A stretch of DNA of 55,000 nucleotides from Paenibacillus bovis (GTDB taxonomy: Bacteria; Bacillota; Bacilli; Paenibacillales; Paenibacillaceae), in NCBI RefSeq assembly GCF_001421015.2, contig NZ_CP013023.1, forward strand, positions 677,501-732,500, written 5' to 3'. The notes below the pieces were generated by a model. That model did no database searches, was not told where the DNA came from, and saw only the letters and a list, made by a program, of their open reading frames with translations. Positions 8,826-18,347 of the stretch are shown here, piece by piece. The first letter of the stretch is position 1; the number at the start of each line of letters is the position of its first letter. Position numbers and translations under genes: made by a program.

Positions 8826-9578
8826 ATGAACCAGGAATTTACCGAACCGGGAGAACGGATCGACGATCTGTTAACTAATAATCTCAAAATTATTCAAAGC
8901 CGCGAAGTATTCAGCTTCTCTATGGATGCTGTGTTGCTCGCCCGTTTTGCCAGTATACCGCCGCAGGGACGAATTATGGATCTCTGTACCGGCAATGGAG
9001 TAGTACCACTGCTGATGAGCACACGCACCCGTGCAGCGATTGAAGGCGTAGAGATTCAGGAACGTCTGGCCAGTATGGCACGTCGCAGCGTAGCGCTGAA
9101 TCAATTGGAAGAGCGTATTACCATACGTGAACAGGATCTGAAGGAAATGCCTCTGGCAGGCGAGCATGGCAGTTATGATGCTGTTACCGTGAATCCACCG
9201 TATGCCCAGATTACAGGCAGTGATATTAAGCTGAATATTCATCAGGCGATGGCGCGTCATGAGATTGGATGTACACTCGAAGATGTCATTCGTACAGCTT
9301 CTCAGCTGCTGCGTACAGGCGGCAAACTGGCTATGGTACACCGTCCACACCGTCTAGTTGATATTCTGTCACTGATGCGTACCTACGGAGTAGAGCCAAA
9401 GCGGGTACGCTATGTGCACCCACGTGCTCATATGGAAGCCAATATGGTACTGGTTGAGGGACTGCGCGCGGGTAAGCCGGAGCTGCGTATTTTGCCGCCG
9501 CTGATTGTATATAATGAAAATAACGAATATGTACCCGAGATTATGGATATTTATTACGGACAAAAGGAGTCATTATGA
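8826..9578 (+). CDS. tRNA1(Val) (adenine37-N6)-methyltransferase family protein (YabB/TrmN6)
   Basis: A class I SAM-dependent N6-adenine methyltransferase of the TrmN6 (YfiC) group. SAM motif I, MDLCTGNGVV, is at residues 51-60, the acidic motif II (GVEIQERL) is near 75, and the catalytic NPPY is at 123-126. The expected substrate is A37 of tRNA1(Val), but this is not proven for Firmicutes YabB proteins. The length is 250 residues. ATG 8826 follows AAAGGAATAACC. The stop overlaps the rsmI start (ATGA), so the two are translationally coupled; the small GIY-YIG gene found between them in B. subtilis (yazA) is absent. Confidence 0.92.
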   Translation: MNQEFTEPGERIDDLLTNNLKIIQSREVFSFSMDAVLLARFASIPPQGRIMDLCTGNGVVPLLMSTRTRAAIEGVEIQERLASMARRSVALNQLEERITIREQDLKEMPLAGEHGSYDAVTVNPPYAQITGSDIKLNIHQAMARHEIGCTLEDVIRTASQLLRTGGKLAMVHRPHRLVDILSLMRTYGVEPKRVRYVHPRAHMEANMVLVEGLRAGKPELRILPPLIVYNENNEYVPEIMDIYYGQKESL

Positions 9579-10477
9579 GCATACAGATTCAAAAAAGCTT
9601 TGCTGCTGGGGAAACAGAAAACAAAAATGCGGTAGAACCCGGTATCTTGTATCTGGTAGCGACACCGATTGGCAATCTGGAGGATATGACATATCGGGCC
9701 GTACGAACCCTGCAGGAATGTGATATTTTGGCTGCGGAGGATACCCGCCAGACACGTAAACTGTTGAATCATTTTGAGATTACGCCGCGCAAGCTGGTCA
9801 GCTATCATGAACATAACAAAAAGGCGAGTGGACCGGAGCTGATTCGCCTGATCTGTGAAGGGCAGAGTCTGGCCCTGGTCAGTGATGCAGGTCTGCCGGC
9901 GATTTCCGATCCAGGCCAGGATCTGGTACAGCTGGCTCTTGAGCAAGGAGTACGTGTAGTGCCTATTCCAGGAGCCAATGCTGCTTTGTCGGCATTGATC
10001 GCCTCTGGACTATCTACAGAGCGATTTACATTTATCGGCTTTTTGCCGCGTGATACCAAAGGTCAGGAAGAAATTTTGCAGGGAGCTCGTGCTGCCGAAG
10101 GCACGCTTTTATTTTACGAATCGCCTCATCGGGTGATCAAGACGCTCAAAGCTATGCTGGAGCATCTTGGTAACCGGTCGGTCGTACTGGCCCGGGAATT
10201 GACCAAGCGTCATGAAGAGTGGCTGCGGGGGACAATCGAGGAAGCGCTGCTCTGGCTGGAGGAACATCCGCCGCTCGGCGAATACTGTATTGTACTGCAA
10301 GGACAGTCTGCCAGCGAAGCCAAGGCAGAAGCGAATGAGTGGTGGCAGCAGATGACGATTGAAGAGCATGTGGCACATTATGAAGAGCGGGAGCAGCTGC
10401 CTCGCAAAGATGCGATGAAAAAGGCAGCCAAAGATCGCGGTCTTTCCAAAAGAGACGTGTATCAGGCACTGCTGTAG
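9575..10477 (+). CDS. rsmI: 16S rRNA (cytidine1402-2'-O)-methyltransferase
   Basis: RsmI is a tetrapyrrole-methylase-fold enzyme that 2'-O-methylates C1402 in the decoding centre of 16S rRNA. The family start LYLVATPIGNLEDMTYRAV is near residues 24-42, followed by AAEDTRQTRKLL and the VSDAGLPAISDPG signature near 107-119. A 300-residue length agrees with the family. Its own ribosome site is AAAGGAG inside the end of the preceding gene. A C-terminal basic domain with KKAAKDRGLSKRDVYQAL is present, as is usual in RsmI. Confidence 0.95.
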   Translation: MSIQIQKSFAAGETENKNAVEPGILYLVATPIGNLEDMTYRAVRTLQECDILAAEDTRQTRKLLNHFEITPRKLVSYHEHNKKASGPELIRLICEGQSLALVSDAGLPAISDPGQDLVQLALEQGVRVVPIPGANAALSALIASGLSTERFTFIGFLPRDTKGQEEILQGARAAEGTLLFYESPHRVIKTLKAMLEHLGNRSVVLARELTKRHEEWLRGTIEEALLWLEEHPPLGEYCIVLQGQSASEAKAEANEWWQQMTIEEHVAHYEEREQLPRKDAMKKAAKDRGLSKRDVYQALL

Positions 10478-10528
10478 ACTTCATTTTTATAGTAAAATGG
10501 GTAAAAACATTATAATAGTAGAAACACG

Positions 10529-10567
10529 AAAAAAAGGGATATTGACGACGTCAAGGTCCCTTTTTCC
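10529..10567 (+). terminator. Terminator after rsmI
   Basis: Outer arms AAAAAGGGA / TCCCTTTTT and an inner TTGAC-GTCAA pair form a long hairpin ending in a T run, closing the yabB-rsmI transcript. Confidence 0.85.
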
Positions 10568-10638
10568 TATGTAAGTTGGAAGTAGTTAGAAAAAGAAAGT
10601 ATAATGTAATTTAGGATATTCATAGGAGCGTATAAACA

Positions 10639-10680
10639 AAAAAATACCTTTACCCAGACAGTAACTGCCGGGTAAAGGCC
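10639..10680 (-). terminator. Terminator after abrB (minus strand)
   Basis: Read on the minus strand, the stem CCTTTACCC / GGGTAAAGG is followed by TATTTTTTTG. It lies about 60 nt beyond the abrB stop codon. Confidence 0.85.
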
Positions 10681-10740
10681 CAAGGAGATATATAAAGGTT
10701 AGAATTAATAAGTTTATGGGTCTATTATAACCTATTTTAT

Positions 10741-10995
10741 TTATTTTGTCACAGGAACAGGAATTTCGGAAATACATTCGTTACAAACAATTTTACCTTT
10801 GAAGTAAGTTACATTTTCAGCATTGCCACAGAAGATACAAGCTGGCTCGTATTTTTTCAGCATAATGCGCTCGCCATCTACGTAGATTTCCAGAGCGTCT
10901 TTTTCACCAATACCCAGTGTACGGCGCAATTCGATAGGAATAACAACGCGTCCCAGTTCGTCTACTTTTCTTACAATACCAGTTGATTTCATCAT
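10741..10995 (-). CDS. abrB: Transition-state regulator AbrB with C-terminal zinc-ribbon-like motif
   Basis: AbrB is a dimeric DNA-binding regulator that represses many post-exponential genes during growth. The N-terminal swapped-hairpin domain is almost canonical (KSTGIVRKVDELGRVVIPIE, then RRTLGIGEKDALEIYVDG). The C-terminal part differs from B. subtilis AbrB. It holds two CxxC pairs (Cys53/56 and Cys71/74) that look like a small zinc ribbon, a form I recall from Paenibacillus and clostridial AbrB proteins. The start at 10995 (84 residues) follows AGAGGA by nine bases. It is transcribed away from the HD gene, from a promoter at 11087-11115 with a Spo0A-box-like site just inside the transcript. 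Confidence 0.95.
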   Translation of the reverse strand: MMKSTGIVRKVDELGRVVIPIELRRTLGIGEKDALEIYVDGERIMLKKYEPACIFCGNAENVTYFKGKIVCNECISEIPVPVTK

Positions 10996-11056
10996 ACTGA
11001 TCAATCCTCTCAATTTTGGTTTTATTAGTTTAATTTTGTTTTATTAAGTGTCAGTG

Positions 11057-11063
11057 TTCGACA
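11057..11063 (-). promoter_or_regulatory. Spo0A box-like site in the abrB leader
   Basis: TGTCGAA on the minus strand (TTCGACA on +) matches the core 0A box. In B. subtilis, Spo0A~P represses abrB from boxes just downstream of the start site, and the geometry here is the same. Confidence 0.65.
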
Positions 11064-11086
11064 AATTTCTATCTTTTATGATATTC

Positions 11087-11115
11087 ATAATACCAACGTT
11101 TCCCAAATCAGTCAA
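11087..11115 (-). promoter_or_regulatory. abrB promoter (sigma-A type)
   Basis: On the minus strand, -35 TTGACT (11110-11115) and -10 TATTAT (11087-11092) are separated by 17 bases, pointing to abrB about 90 nt downstream. The predicted start is near 11080, so the 0A box at 11057-11063 lies about 17-23 nt inside the transcript. Confidence 0.75.
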
Positions 11116-11212
11116 CCTAAAAATTATATAAAAACGCCTTTTTTAGAGGAAAAATGCAATTTTTTTTTATATAAAGCAGGTTTTGGGCTATATTATTATT
11201 ATAAAAAGTGTT

Positions 11213-11219
11213 TGTCGAT
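11213..11219 (+). promoter_or_regulatory. Spo0A box-like site (one mismatch)
   Basis: TTTGTCGAT at 11211-11219 carries the 0A core with one change (TGTCGAT). It lies in the shared abrB / HD-gene control region, 110 nt before the HD gene. Confidence 0.4.
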
Positions 11220-11252
11220 TTGGAAAATGATTTATTGTATATAACGACACTG

Positions 11253-11259
11253 TTCGACA
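11253..11259 (-). promoter_or_regulatory. Spo0A box-like site upstream of the HD gene
   Basis: TGTTCGACAA at 11251-11260 carries a perfect 0A core on the minus strand, the same ten-base word as at 11055-11064 in the abrB leader. It lies 70 nt before the HD phosphohydrolase start. Confidence 0.55.
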
Positions 11260-11328
11260 ATAAAGGCATGATTCTATTTTAACGCATAGAAAATACTGGA
11301 ATCAAGTTTCGGTGAAGGAGGGCTAAAA

Positions 11329-12651
11329 TTGAAACCTATACAACCTTTGGAAGAAGAAAAAGTATTTAAAGATCCCGTTCACAATTATATTCACGTACAG
11401 GATCGTCTGATCTGGACATTAATTAATACGCCCGAATTTCAGCGGTTGCGGCGGATTCGTCAGCTGGGAACATCTTATCTGACATTTCATGGTGCCGAGC
11501 ACAGTCGATTCTCTCACTCTCTGGGAGTATATGAGATTACAAGACGCATTATTTCGCAGTTCGAACGTGGTGGTTATGAAGACTGGCCAAGTGAAGAGCG
11601 GATGGTCGCGCTCTGTGCGGCGCTGCTGCATGATCTGGGACACGGCCCTTTCTCCCATTCAATCGAAGAAGCTTTTGATATGAATCATGAAGAGTGGACC
11701 TGTCGAATTCTGCTTGGTAATACCGAGATCAACCGGATTCTGGAAGAAGTAGAGCCAGGATTCGCCGAAAAAGTCGCAGCAGTTATTCGCAAAGACTATG
11801 AAAAAGCGATTGTGGTTAATCTGGTGTCCAGTCCCCTGGATGCCGATCGTATGGATTACCTGCTGCGGGATGCCTACTTTACCGGTGTAAATTATGGAAC
11901 GATTGATATGGACCGGATTATTCGGGTACTGCGTCCCCACGATGGACGAATTGTCGTCAAGGAATCAGGGATGCATGCGATTGAAGATTACCTGATGTCC
12001 AGATACCAGATGTACTGGCAGGTATACTTCCACCCGGTTACCCGGAGTTCAGATATTGTGCTGCGGCATATTTTCCAGCGAGCCAAAGAACTGTTTGACC
12101 AGGGTTATACATTCAAGTTCCTGCCGCATCCGCTGCCTTCCTTATTTGATGGAACACTGAATGTAAATGAGTATCTTCTATTGGATGAAGCACTGGTGCA
12201 GACTTCATTTATGCAGTGGACACTGGAAGAGGATGAAATATTGTCTGATGTCTGCTCACGTTTCATGGAACGCAGACTTTACAAATATGTAGAAACGGAA
12301 TTAATCGACCTGGATATGATCGATGAAATTCGTTCCGAATTTGAGCGAGCCGGGCTTCATCCCCATTATGATCTGGAGATCGATTTCCCGACGGATCTTC
12401 CTTATGATGTATTCCGCCCGGGAGATCCCAAAAAAGAGAAACAAATTTTGCTGCTGAACCGTCAAAACAAGGTACAGGAAATTTCGGAGGTATCTGATGT
12501 AGTACGATCAATCAGCGGCATCCATCGCGGTCGCTATCATCTGTACTTTCCACAAGAAAAGCTGGAAAGGGTAAAAAATCAGCTGTCCAAGCAGGTAGCA
12601 GATATCTTTGAAGACAAACTCGGCCCTGCACAGATGGAATTCGAAATTTAA
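11329..12651 (+). CDS. HD superfamily phosphohydrolase (YwfO-like)
   Basis: A 440-residue HD-domain metal-dependent phosphohydrolase related to B. subtilis YwfO and the dNTPase/SAMHD1-like group. The conserved ligands are visible: HSRFSHSLGVYE near residue 58, LLHDLGHGPFSHSIE near 97, and the distal Asp in DADRMDYLLRDA near 172. The substrate is not certain; related enzymes hydrolyse dNTPs or other nucleotides. The TTG start at 11329 follows GAAGGAGGG by 6 nt. It is divergent from abrB and shares its control region, which suggests growth-phase regulation. In B. subtilis the homologue lies elsewhere. Confidence 0.9.
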   Translation: MKPIQPLEEEKVFKDPVHNYIHVQDRLIWTLINTPEFQRLRRIRQLGTSYLTFHGAEHSRFSHSLGVYEITRRIISQFERGGYEDWPSEERMVALCAALLHDLGHGPFSHSIEEAFDMNHEEWTCRILLGNTEINRILEEVEPGFAEKVAAVIRKDYEKAIVVNLVSSPLDADRMDYLLRDAYFTGVNYGTIDMDRIIRVLRPHDGRIVVKESGMHAIEDYLMSRYQMYWQVYFHPVTRSSDIVLRHIFQRAKELFDQGYTFKFLPHPLPSLFDGTLNVNEYLLLDEALVQTSFMQWTLEEDEILSDVCSRFMERRLYKYVETELIDLDMIDEIRSEFERAGLHPHYDLEIDFPTDLPYDVFRPGDPKKEKQILLLNRQNKVQEISEVSDVVRSISGIHRGRYHLYFPQEKLERVKNQLSKQVADIFEDKLGPAQMEFEI

Positions 12652-12700
12652 GTCTACGGATTAAAAATAGAGTATTAGGAAGTAAAGGAGAGTTAAACAT

Positions 12701-13468
12701 ATGTTATTTGATACACATACGCATCTGGATTCCAAAGATTTCGACGAAGATCGCAAAGAAGTCATCGAGCGTGCTTATGCGCAAGGGGTGACCCGAATGG
12801 TAAATGTGGGATTTGACCGGGAGACGATTCCGACTACCATGGAACTCGTCGAAGCCTATGATTTTATCTATGCGGCTGTCGGCTGGCATCCGGTCGAAGC
12901 GATTACAATGCAGCCGGGAGATCTGGAATGGATTGAATCTTTATGCAAGCATGAAAAAGTGGTGGCAATCGGCGAGATCGGTCTGGATTATCACTGGGAT
13001 AAATCACCAAAAGATGTACAGCATCGGGTACTGCGTGAGCAAATCGGTTTGGCACGATCGATTAATATGCCAATCGTTATTCATAATCGTGAAGCCCACG
13101 AGGATATTGTACGTATCCTGAGAGAGGAAAAAGCATCCGAAGTCGGCGGCATTATGCACTCGTTTTCAGGTAGCTGGGAGACTGCCAAAATGTGTCTTGA
13201 TATGGGCTTCCATTTATCGTTTGGTGGACCGATTACGTTCAAAAATGCAAAGCAGCCCAAAGAGGTACTTCAGCAGGTACCAATGGACCGGTTGTTACTT
13301 GAAACGGACTCCCCTTATTTGACACCTCATCCTTATCGTGGGAAACGAAATGAGTCGGCTCATGTGCGTCTTGTCGCCGAGGCAGCTGCCGAGCTAAAAG
13401 GGGTCTCACTGGAAGAAATTAGTGAAATTACGACGAAAAACGCCCTTACATTATTTGGCATACGGTGA
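12701..13468 (+). CDS. TatD family hydrolase (metal-dependent DNase)
   Basis: A TIM-barrel metal-dependent hydrolase of the TatD family (B. subtilis YabD), probably a 3'-5' exonuclease or DNA/RNA quality-control nuclease. The metal ligands are visible in order: DTHTHLD at the N-terminus (residues 4-10), EIGLDYHWD near 92-100, the His in VIHNREAHED near 126, MHSFSGS near 153 and ETDSPYLTPHPYRG near 203. The 255-residue length is exactly typical. Start ATG 12701 follows AAAGGAG. In B. subtilis it follows metS, which is not here. Confidence 0.94.
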   Translation: MLFDTHTHLDSKDFDEDRKEVIERAYAQGVTRMVNVGFDRETIPTTMELVEAYDFIYAAVGWHPVEAITMQPGDLEWIESLCKHEKVVAIGEIGLDYHWDKSPKDVQHRVLREQIGLARSINMPIVIHNREAHEDIVRILREEKASEVGGIMHSFSGSWETAKMCLDMGFHLSFGGPITFKNAKQPKEVLQQVPMDRLLLETDSPYLTPHPYRGKRNESAHVRLVAEAAAELKGVSLEEISEITTKNALTLFGIR

Positions 13469-13659
13469 AAAAGGGAGAAAAACCACTGAAAAACCGAGCT
13501 ATACGGATATATGAATGAATTTTAATGAATAAATGCTAAAATGTTACAAGATTTTAACTACTTTTTAAGAAAAACGGAGTTGCCTATCGCTTTACAGTGG
13601 GGTTGGGTTCAGGATATCATTTCATCAGTGATTTAATCTTGTTATTGATAAACGAGATT

Positions 13660-13890
13660 CCATGATTCGGTCTCGCTGAGTTTCCTACATAGGAGAACGG
13701 GGGAACCAACAGCTGCCTTCAGCATTCAAACCAGTAGTAACGGAAGGCAACATGTCTGATTCCTGATACAGGGTCTTTGGGGTGAATTGGGGATACTTGC
13801 GCCATGAGCGGAGGACTCTTCAAAGGGCATGAAATACAAGCAGTTCAAAATGTCCGAACCCGACAGCTAACCTCGTAAGCGATGCAGAGG
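13660..13890 (+). ncRNA. c-di-AMP riboswitch (ydaO-yuaA type)
   Basis: The conserved blocks of the ydaO-yuaA motif appear in order: CTCGCTGAG, ACGGGGGAACCAA (about 13697-13709), GGGGTGAATTGGGG (about 13779-13792), and CCGAACCCGACAGCTAACC followed by TCGTAAGCG (about 13854-13881). The class binds cyclic-di-AMP and usually turns expression off, commonly ahead of potassium transporters and cell-wall hydrolase genes. The gene it precedes here encodes a G5/3D cell-wall protein, a known target class. End points are approximate. Confidence 0.92.
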
Positions 13891-13931
13891 CAACCTCGCA
13901 TTTTCTAGTGTTTCCCGAATGTTGTAATCGT

Positions 13932-13984
13932 CGGAAGCCAGGAAGAGTTGCTCTTGCGCTTTTCCATAGGCTTCTTTTTGTTTT
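13932..13984 (+). terminator. Riboswitch-linked terminator
   Basis: The outer stem GAAGCC (13934-13939) / GGCTTC (13969-13974) with inner GGAA / TTCC and GAG / CTC pairs is followed by TTTTTGTTTT. It lies about 45 nt after the aptamer and more than 220 nt before the gene, so it is the expected attenuator. Confidence 0.85.
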
Positions 13985-14210
13985 GGCCAAAAGGGAAAGC
14001 AAGAGTGTATTATTCTGAATATTACTGTTCAGAATCAGGAAGCCACTAGGACTGACCATGGCGCAGGTACCTATTACATCATGAAAGATTATCGAGTTGG
14101 ACGGATAATCTTACAGCAACACAAACGGCCTGCGAAAATTCTTATATAGTCGCGTCACATTGTATTTACGTCACAGCTAGACGGCGAGACTATGAAGGAG
14201 GACGGAAGAA

Positions 14211-15314
14211 GTGGGAATGGCTCCTTTCGAAGAAACCCATGGTTCACGCTCATCCAGCATGTCTTACGCGCTGAGTTGGAAGCAGAAAAATCTACGCTTT
14301 GCCTCGTTAACTGCACTGGCGGTCATTGCGGTCATCGTTATGCTGCTCGCTGTTCTGTATAATCAGGCAGGCAAAAATATTTATGTTGTCATTGATGGTA
14401 AAGCCCAGGAGATGGAAACGCGCAAGCTGATGCTTTCCGACATGCTGACAGAACACCAGATTCAACTGGCACCACAGGATAAAGTATCCATGCCTTTGAA
14501 TGGCGCAATCCAGGATGGGGATAAGGTCTATATCAACCATGCGGTAGCGGTAAATATTACGGCTGATGGAGATACCAAAAAGGTATATACCACTGCCAAG
14601 ACAGTAGGCAATACACTGGAGCAGGCTGGAATCGATTTGAAGGAAAAAGACAAATTGAATCCACCAGTCGAAGCTTCGGTCAAGCAGGATATGGATATCA
14701 AAGTAGTCAGAACAACTTCATTCGTTACGAAGCAGACAGTCAAGCTTCCGTACGATGTAGTGAAGAAAACCAGCAGTACCATGCTGGAAGGCAAAACCAA
14801 GCTGGTTCAATCCGGACAAACCGGTAAAGTGGTCCAGTACATCGAGAAAGTATACGAAGATGGAGAATTCGTCTCCAAGCGTATGATCGACAAAAAAACA
14901 ACCACCGAAGTTCAGGACAAGATTGTAATGGTGGGTACCAAGAAAGAACAGCCTAAATTGCTTGCAGCAAGTACATCCGACAGCTCTTCCAAATCGGATA
15001 AAGGCTTCTCCTATGCGAAAGTCCTCAACAATGTAACTCTTACTGCCTATTCTTCCGGCGAACCGGGTCTGGGTACGACTACCGCTTCCGGTACAAGAGT
15101 AACCGAAGGACGTACGATTGCTGTAGATACCAGTGTGATCCCGATGGGTTGGTGGGTATACATTGAAGGTATCGGTTACCGCCGTGCAGAAGATACCGGC
15201 AGTGCCATTAACGGCAATAAAATCGATGTGTATATAGACAGCCTGAGTCAGGCCAGATCGTTCGGACGCAAGACAGGTTATACCGTGTATGTGATTGGAC
15301 CGGTAAAACCTTAG
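14211..15314 (+). CDS. yabE: Cell-wall protein with DUF348, G5 and 3D domains (YabE-like)
   Basis: A membrane-anchored envelope protein related to B. subtilis YabE and the Rpf/stationary-phase survival group. One hydrophobic signal-anchor spans about residues 31-51. Ubiquitin-like DUF348 repeats follow (about 56-155), then a G5 domain (about 165-245) and a C-terminal 3D domain (about 278-365). The 3D aspartates are in AVDTSVIPMG, EDTGSAI and KIDVY, consistent with a lytic-transglycosylase-like (MltA) fold. GTG 14211 follows GAAGGAGG by nine bases. The long leader with a c-di-AMP riboswitch implies repression when c-di-AMP is high, linking peptidoglycan remodelling to osmotic state. It precedes rnmV, as in B. 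subtilis. Confidence 0.93.
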   Translation: MGMAPFEETHGSRSSSMSYALSWKQKNLRFASLTALAVIAVIVMLLAVLYNQAGKNIYVVIDGKAQEMETRKLMLSDMLTEHQIQLAPQDKVSMPLNGAIQDGDKVYINHAVAVNITADGDTKKVYTTAKTVGNTLEQAGIDLKEKDKLNPPVEASVKQDMDIKVVRTTSFVTKQTVKLPYDVVKKTSSTMLEGKTKLVQSGQTGKVVQYIEKVYEDGEFVSKRMIDKKTTTEVQDKIVMVGTKKEQPKLLAASTSDSSSKSDKGFSYAKVLNNVTLTAYSSGEPGLGTTTASGTRVTEGRTIAVDTSVIPMGWWVYIEGIGYRRAEDTGSAINGNKIDVYIDSLSQARSFGRKTGYTVYVIGPVKP

Positions 15315-15400
15315 TGTCGCGCCAGGATAGCTGTTGCCTGCATCAGAGCAGCTGTTGTATGATATAGTTATTATTAACCATGAGCGTGAATAGAACCGAC

Positions 15401-15432
15401 AAAAAGAAGAGGATGAATCCTCTTCTTTTTGT
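15401..15432. terminator. Terminator between yabE and rnmV
   Basis: A 13-bp stem AAAAAGAAGAGGA / TCCTCTTCTTTTT with a 4-nt loop and continuing T residues. Its symmetry would work on either strand. Confidence 0.88.
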
Positions 15433-15458
15433 TTGTTATACTGGAGACAGATTCATAG

Positions 15459-16923
<1,465 letters not shown>

Positions 16924-16932
16924 AAAAAATCG

Positions 16933-16962
16933 TTGACAAGATAAATTTGTGACTGATATAAT
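16933..16962 (+). promoter_or_regulatory. veg promoter P1
   Basis: -35 TTGACA (16933-16938) and -10 TATAAT (16957-16962), both perfect consensus, separated by 18 bases. Confidence 0.85.
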
Positions 16963-16973
16963 TTAGTGTTCCT

Positions 16974-17002
16974 TTGACATTACTCTCTTTTTCTGATATA
17001 CT
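16974..17002 (+). promoter_or_regulatory. veg promoter P2
   Basis: -35 TTGACA (16974-16979) and -10 TATACT (16997-17002) with the ideal 17-base spacer, 41 nt downstream of P1 and only 28 nt before the veg start. The veg promoter is also very strong in B. subtilis. Confidence 0.85.
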
Positions 17003-17029
17003 GGAATAGGAAAAGAGGTGGTTGTAGGC

Positions 17030-17305
17030 ATGGCTAACAATGCGCTTACGGAAATTAAACGCAATCTTGATGCTCATGTTGGGCACAAAATTACTTTGCG
17101 TGCAAATGGTGGTCGCAAGAAGACCATTGAACGGACTGGCGTTTTAGAAGAAACCTACCCTTCTGTTTTTACAGTAAAGCTTGATGATGATCATCAAACT
17201 TTTGAACGAGTGTCTTACAGCTACGCTGACGTGTTAACCGACTCTGTCGAGATCACCGTCTGCGATGAAGATTCCCAGACGCAGATCGAATACGCAGGGA
17301 ATTGA
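17030..17305 (+). CDS. veg: Veg protein
   Basis: Veg is a small, abundant Firmicutes protein with an SH3-like fold; in B. subtilis it stimulates biofilm gene expression by opposing SinR. The family pattern [20 protein letters not shown] and [20 protein letters not shown] is intact. ATG 17030 has AGAGGTGG eight bases upstream and gives 91 residues; the upstream GTG at 17018 overlaps that ribosome site. Two tandem consensus promoters and a strong terminator make it a separate, highly expressed unit. Confidence 0.96.
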   Translation: MANNALTEIKRNLDAHVGHKITLRANGGRKKTIERTGVLEETYPSVFTVKLDDDHQTFERVSYSYADVLTDSVEITVCDEDSQTQIEYAGN

Positions 17306-17320
17306 ATAACTGTTTTATCA

Positions 17321-17366
17321 TAAAACAGTCTTTATCTCCTTTCGGGGTAGAGACTGTTTTGTTTTG
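17321..17366 (+). terminator. veg terminator
   Basis: Arms AAAACAGTCTTTATCTCC / GGGGTAGAGACTGTTTT with loop TTTC, followed by GTTTTGTTTTG. Confidence 0.88.
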
Positions 17367-17481
17367 TGAATGGACTTCATAATCTATTTTTTTTATAATA
17401 TGGATTATTCATGCTGACTGGCAGAAAGCCGGTCTGAATATAGATGTAGAACGGACGGACTGTTGAAGGTGGAGGAACCTC

Positions 17482-18336
17482 ATGAAGTTATATGAAAAAG
17501 CGCCCGCTAAAATTAATCTGATGCTGGATGTATTACATAAGCGGCCGGATGGCTACCATGAAGTCGAGATGATTATGACGATGGTAGATCTGGCGGACCG
17601 GCTTACGATCTCGGAACTGGCAGGAGATACAATCAAAATATCCAGCCAGGCCGGATATATTCCGCTGGACGAGAAAAATCTCGCTTATCAGGCAGCCAAG
17701 AAAGTAAAAGAAAAGTACCATATTCGTCACGGTGTACACATTCATATCGATAAGAAGATTCCGGTTGCTGCCGGATTGGCAGGAGGCAGCAGCGATGCTG
17801 CGGCTGCACTGCGTGGATTGGACCGCCTTTGGAACCTGCATATTCCGCATGAGGATATGATGGAGCTGGGAGCTTCGATCGGATCGGATGTGCCATTCTG
17901 TATTACAGGCGGTACAGCCCTGGCTACAGGTCGCGGAGAGATCCTGACACCGCTGCAGAGTCCGCCGGATTGCTGGGTGATTCTGGCCAAGCCGCCGATC
18001 AATGTATCGACAGCGAACGTATACGGCCGTCTGCAAGCGGATCGTATAGCCCATCATCCTTCAGCAGCCAATATGCGTGCAGCGCTGGAGCAGCATTCGT
18101 TTGAACGGATCTGCAGTGAACTGGGCAATGTACTGGAAGATGTAACACTGTCGCATTATCCGGAAGTACGCCAGCTCAAACAGGCTATGATTCAGCTGGG
18201 AGCAGATGGCGTATTGATGTCGGGAAGCGGCCCTACGGTCTTTGGGCTGGTGTCCAAGGAATCCAAGGTAGCCCGCATTTATAATGGGCTGCGGGGCTTC
18301 TGTCATGAGGTCTATGCGGTCAGAATGTTAACCTGA
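17482..18336 (+). CDS. ispE: 4-(cytidine 5'-diphospho)-2-C-methyl-D-erythritol kinase
   Basis: IspE is the GHMP-family kinase of the non-mevalonate isoprenoid pathway. The N-terminal [12 protein letters not shown] motif (residues 5-16) carries the catalytic Lys, the ATP-binding [16 protein letters not shown] loop is near 94-109, and the third motif [10 protein letters not shown] is near 250. Its 284 residues are typical. ATG 17482 follows GGTGGAGG. In B. subtilis the SASP gene sspF lies between veg and ispE; no such small gene is present in the 176-nt gap here. Confidence 0.95.
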   Translation: MKLYEKAPAKINLMLDVLHKRPDGYHEVEMIMTMVDLADRLTISELAGDTIKISSQAGYIPLDEKNLAYQAAKKVKEKYHIRHGVHIHIDKKIPVAAGLAGGSSDAAAALRGLDRLWNLHIPHEDMMELGASIGSDVPFCITGGTALATGRGEILTPLQSPPDCWVILAKPPINVSTANVYGRLQADRIAHHPSAANMRAALEQHSFERICSELGNVLEDVTLSHYPEVRQLKQAMIQLGADGVLMSGSGPTVFGLVSKESKVARIYNGLRGFCHEVYAVRMLT

Positions 18337-18347
18337 ATGAATACAGG

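Larger units (their letters stand above)
11014..11328. other. Divergent control region between abrB and the HD gene
   Basis: This 315-nt gene-free region is AT-rich and holds the abrB promoter, three 0A-box-like words and a homopolymeric T run near 11160-11168. No convincing -35/-10 pair was found for the HD gene. Confidence 0.6.
13469..14210 (+). other. 742-nt leader region with riboswitch and terminator
   Basis: No coding sequence was seen. From left to right it holds a possible -10 (TAAAAT, 13537-13542), the ydaO-type riboswitch, its terminator, a small hairpin at about 14010-14035 (ATTCTGAA / TTCAGAAT), and about 170 nt of further leader before the ribosome site GAAGGAGG. Confidence 0.7.

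Noticed and set aside
13820..14059. Minus-strand frame of 79 codons in the yabE leader
   Set aside because: It covers the riboswitch 3' part and its terminator, has no ribosome site and no recognisable protein character.
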